Shown: positions 63,491-64,000 of the stretch, in pieces
How positions within the stretch are numbered: position 1 is the first letter of the stretch
How the letters are laid out: every line of letters begins with the position of its first letter
Source of the DNA: Schistosoma haematobium
Taxonomy: Eukaryota; Platyhelminthes; Trematoda; Strigeidida; Schistosomatidae
NCBI RefSeq assembly: GCF_000699445.3
Contig: NC_067195.1
Location: forward strand, 67,514,591 to 67,578,590
Length of the DNA stretch: 64,000 bases
Reading direction: 5' to 3'
Made by a program: the position numbers and the translations under genes
Notes under the pieces: generated by a model
Database searches by the model: none
Seen by the model: the letters and a program-made list of their open reading frames with translations, nothing else
What the model was told of the DNA's origin: nothing

Positions 63491-64000
63491 TAATTAAATA
63501 ATTATATTATTGTTATTTTATTTTGTACTGAATTCAATAAATACCAATACATGATTAGGTGACTTTTTTTTTTCTATAATGTTTGTTTTTCTAGTGAACA
63601 AGTGTTAGAAAATAATTGTTTGAAATATATTTAATGCATTAACTGTTTATATATGACAACATAGGTATTAAGGAGGCCTGCTTGAATATATGGGCTACTT
63701 GTTACTGTCATTTGAATATTTCAACAAGTTATTTGTTTTCTTATTTGTTTTAATACATCATTATGTTTATTAATTTCATAAACTATTCAAATGCGTTTGT
63801 GAAAAGTTTACTAGATTTCACTGTACAATTTGCGAAAGAGTTTAATCAGAGACATCGTGGTTACTGGCAGTGTGCATCGAAAAGAATATACATCATTCTG
63901 ATGTCGATTCCTGAACTGCTAATATTTAACCGTTGACCACTCAATGTTAATCATCAAGATCGATCAAGAAATTAAAAAAGGAAACTCGTTGAAATAATTT
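63491..64000. other. AT-rich stretch
   Basis: Nothing recognised. Confidence 0.4.

Overview
The window reads as AT-rich nuclear DNA of a parasitic flatworm, almost certainly a Schistosoma species; I cannot say which one. Three things point there. Two families of tRNA-derived retroposons carry hammerhead ribozyme cores of the known schistosome (Sm-alpha) type. RTE-type (SR2-like), CR1-type and Penelope-like retroelements are interleaved. A host gene has short exons with standard-code GT-AG introns. There are no bacterial features, operons, rRNA genes or CRISPR arrays.

Layout. About 1-44 kb is intergenic DNA filled with repeats: probable solo LTRs (families L-A, L-B and L-C), a 3.7 kb CR1-like LINE remnant (about 15.8-19.5 kb), a near-intact RTE-like LINE on the minus strand (35.1-38.8 kb) with a 13-bp target-site duplication, an older 5'-truncated relative (28.6-29.3 kb), Penelope-like fragments, microsatellites and many hammerhead retroposons. 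From 44.1 to 53.9 kb, on the minus strand, lie the last seven coding exons of one host gene. It encodes a membrane protein with a laminin-G domain, EGF-like modules, one transmembrane helix and a cytoplasmic tail resembling the catenin-binding tail of invertebrate classical cadherins. Its introns carry several of the same repeats. From 54 to 64 kb there are more retroposons, two Penelope-like fragments (GIY-YIG and RT parts), an RTE 3' fragment and otherwise featureless DNA; further 5' exons of the cadherin-like gene were not recognised.

The most interesting material is the hammerhead retroposons. Two families (HH-1, Sm-alpha-like; HH-2, a second tRNA-derived family) share the ribozyme core, but stem III is collapsed to a loopless palindrome (CGCGCG or CGGCCG). 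That geometry suggests cleavage as a dimer or multimer. Many copies are fold-backs, in which an inverted near-complete unit is joined to a direct 3' part, and two copies lie head to tail. Most copies have identifiable core-killing changes; one (about 10.88 kb) keeps the core and shows a compensatory stem I change. One HH-2 subgroup shares a 5-nt insertion inside the catalytic core. A second item is a structured, pseudoknot-capable 5' leader of the RTE element. It also occurs alone as a 137-bp insertion inside a solo LTR, with the empty site visible in another LTR copy.
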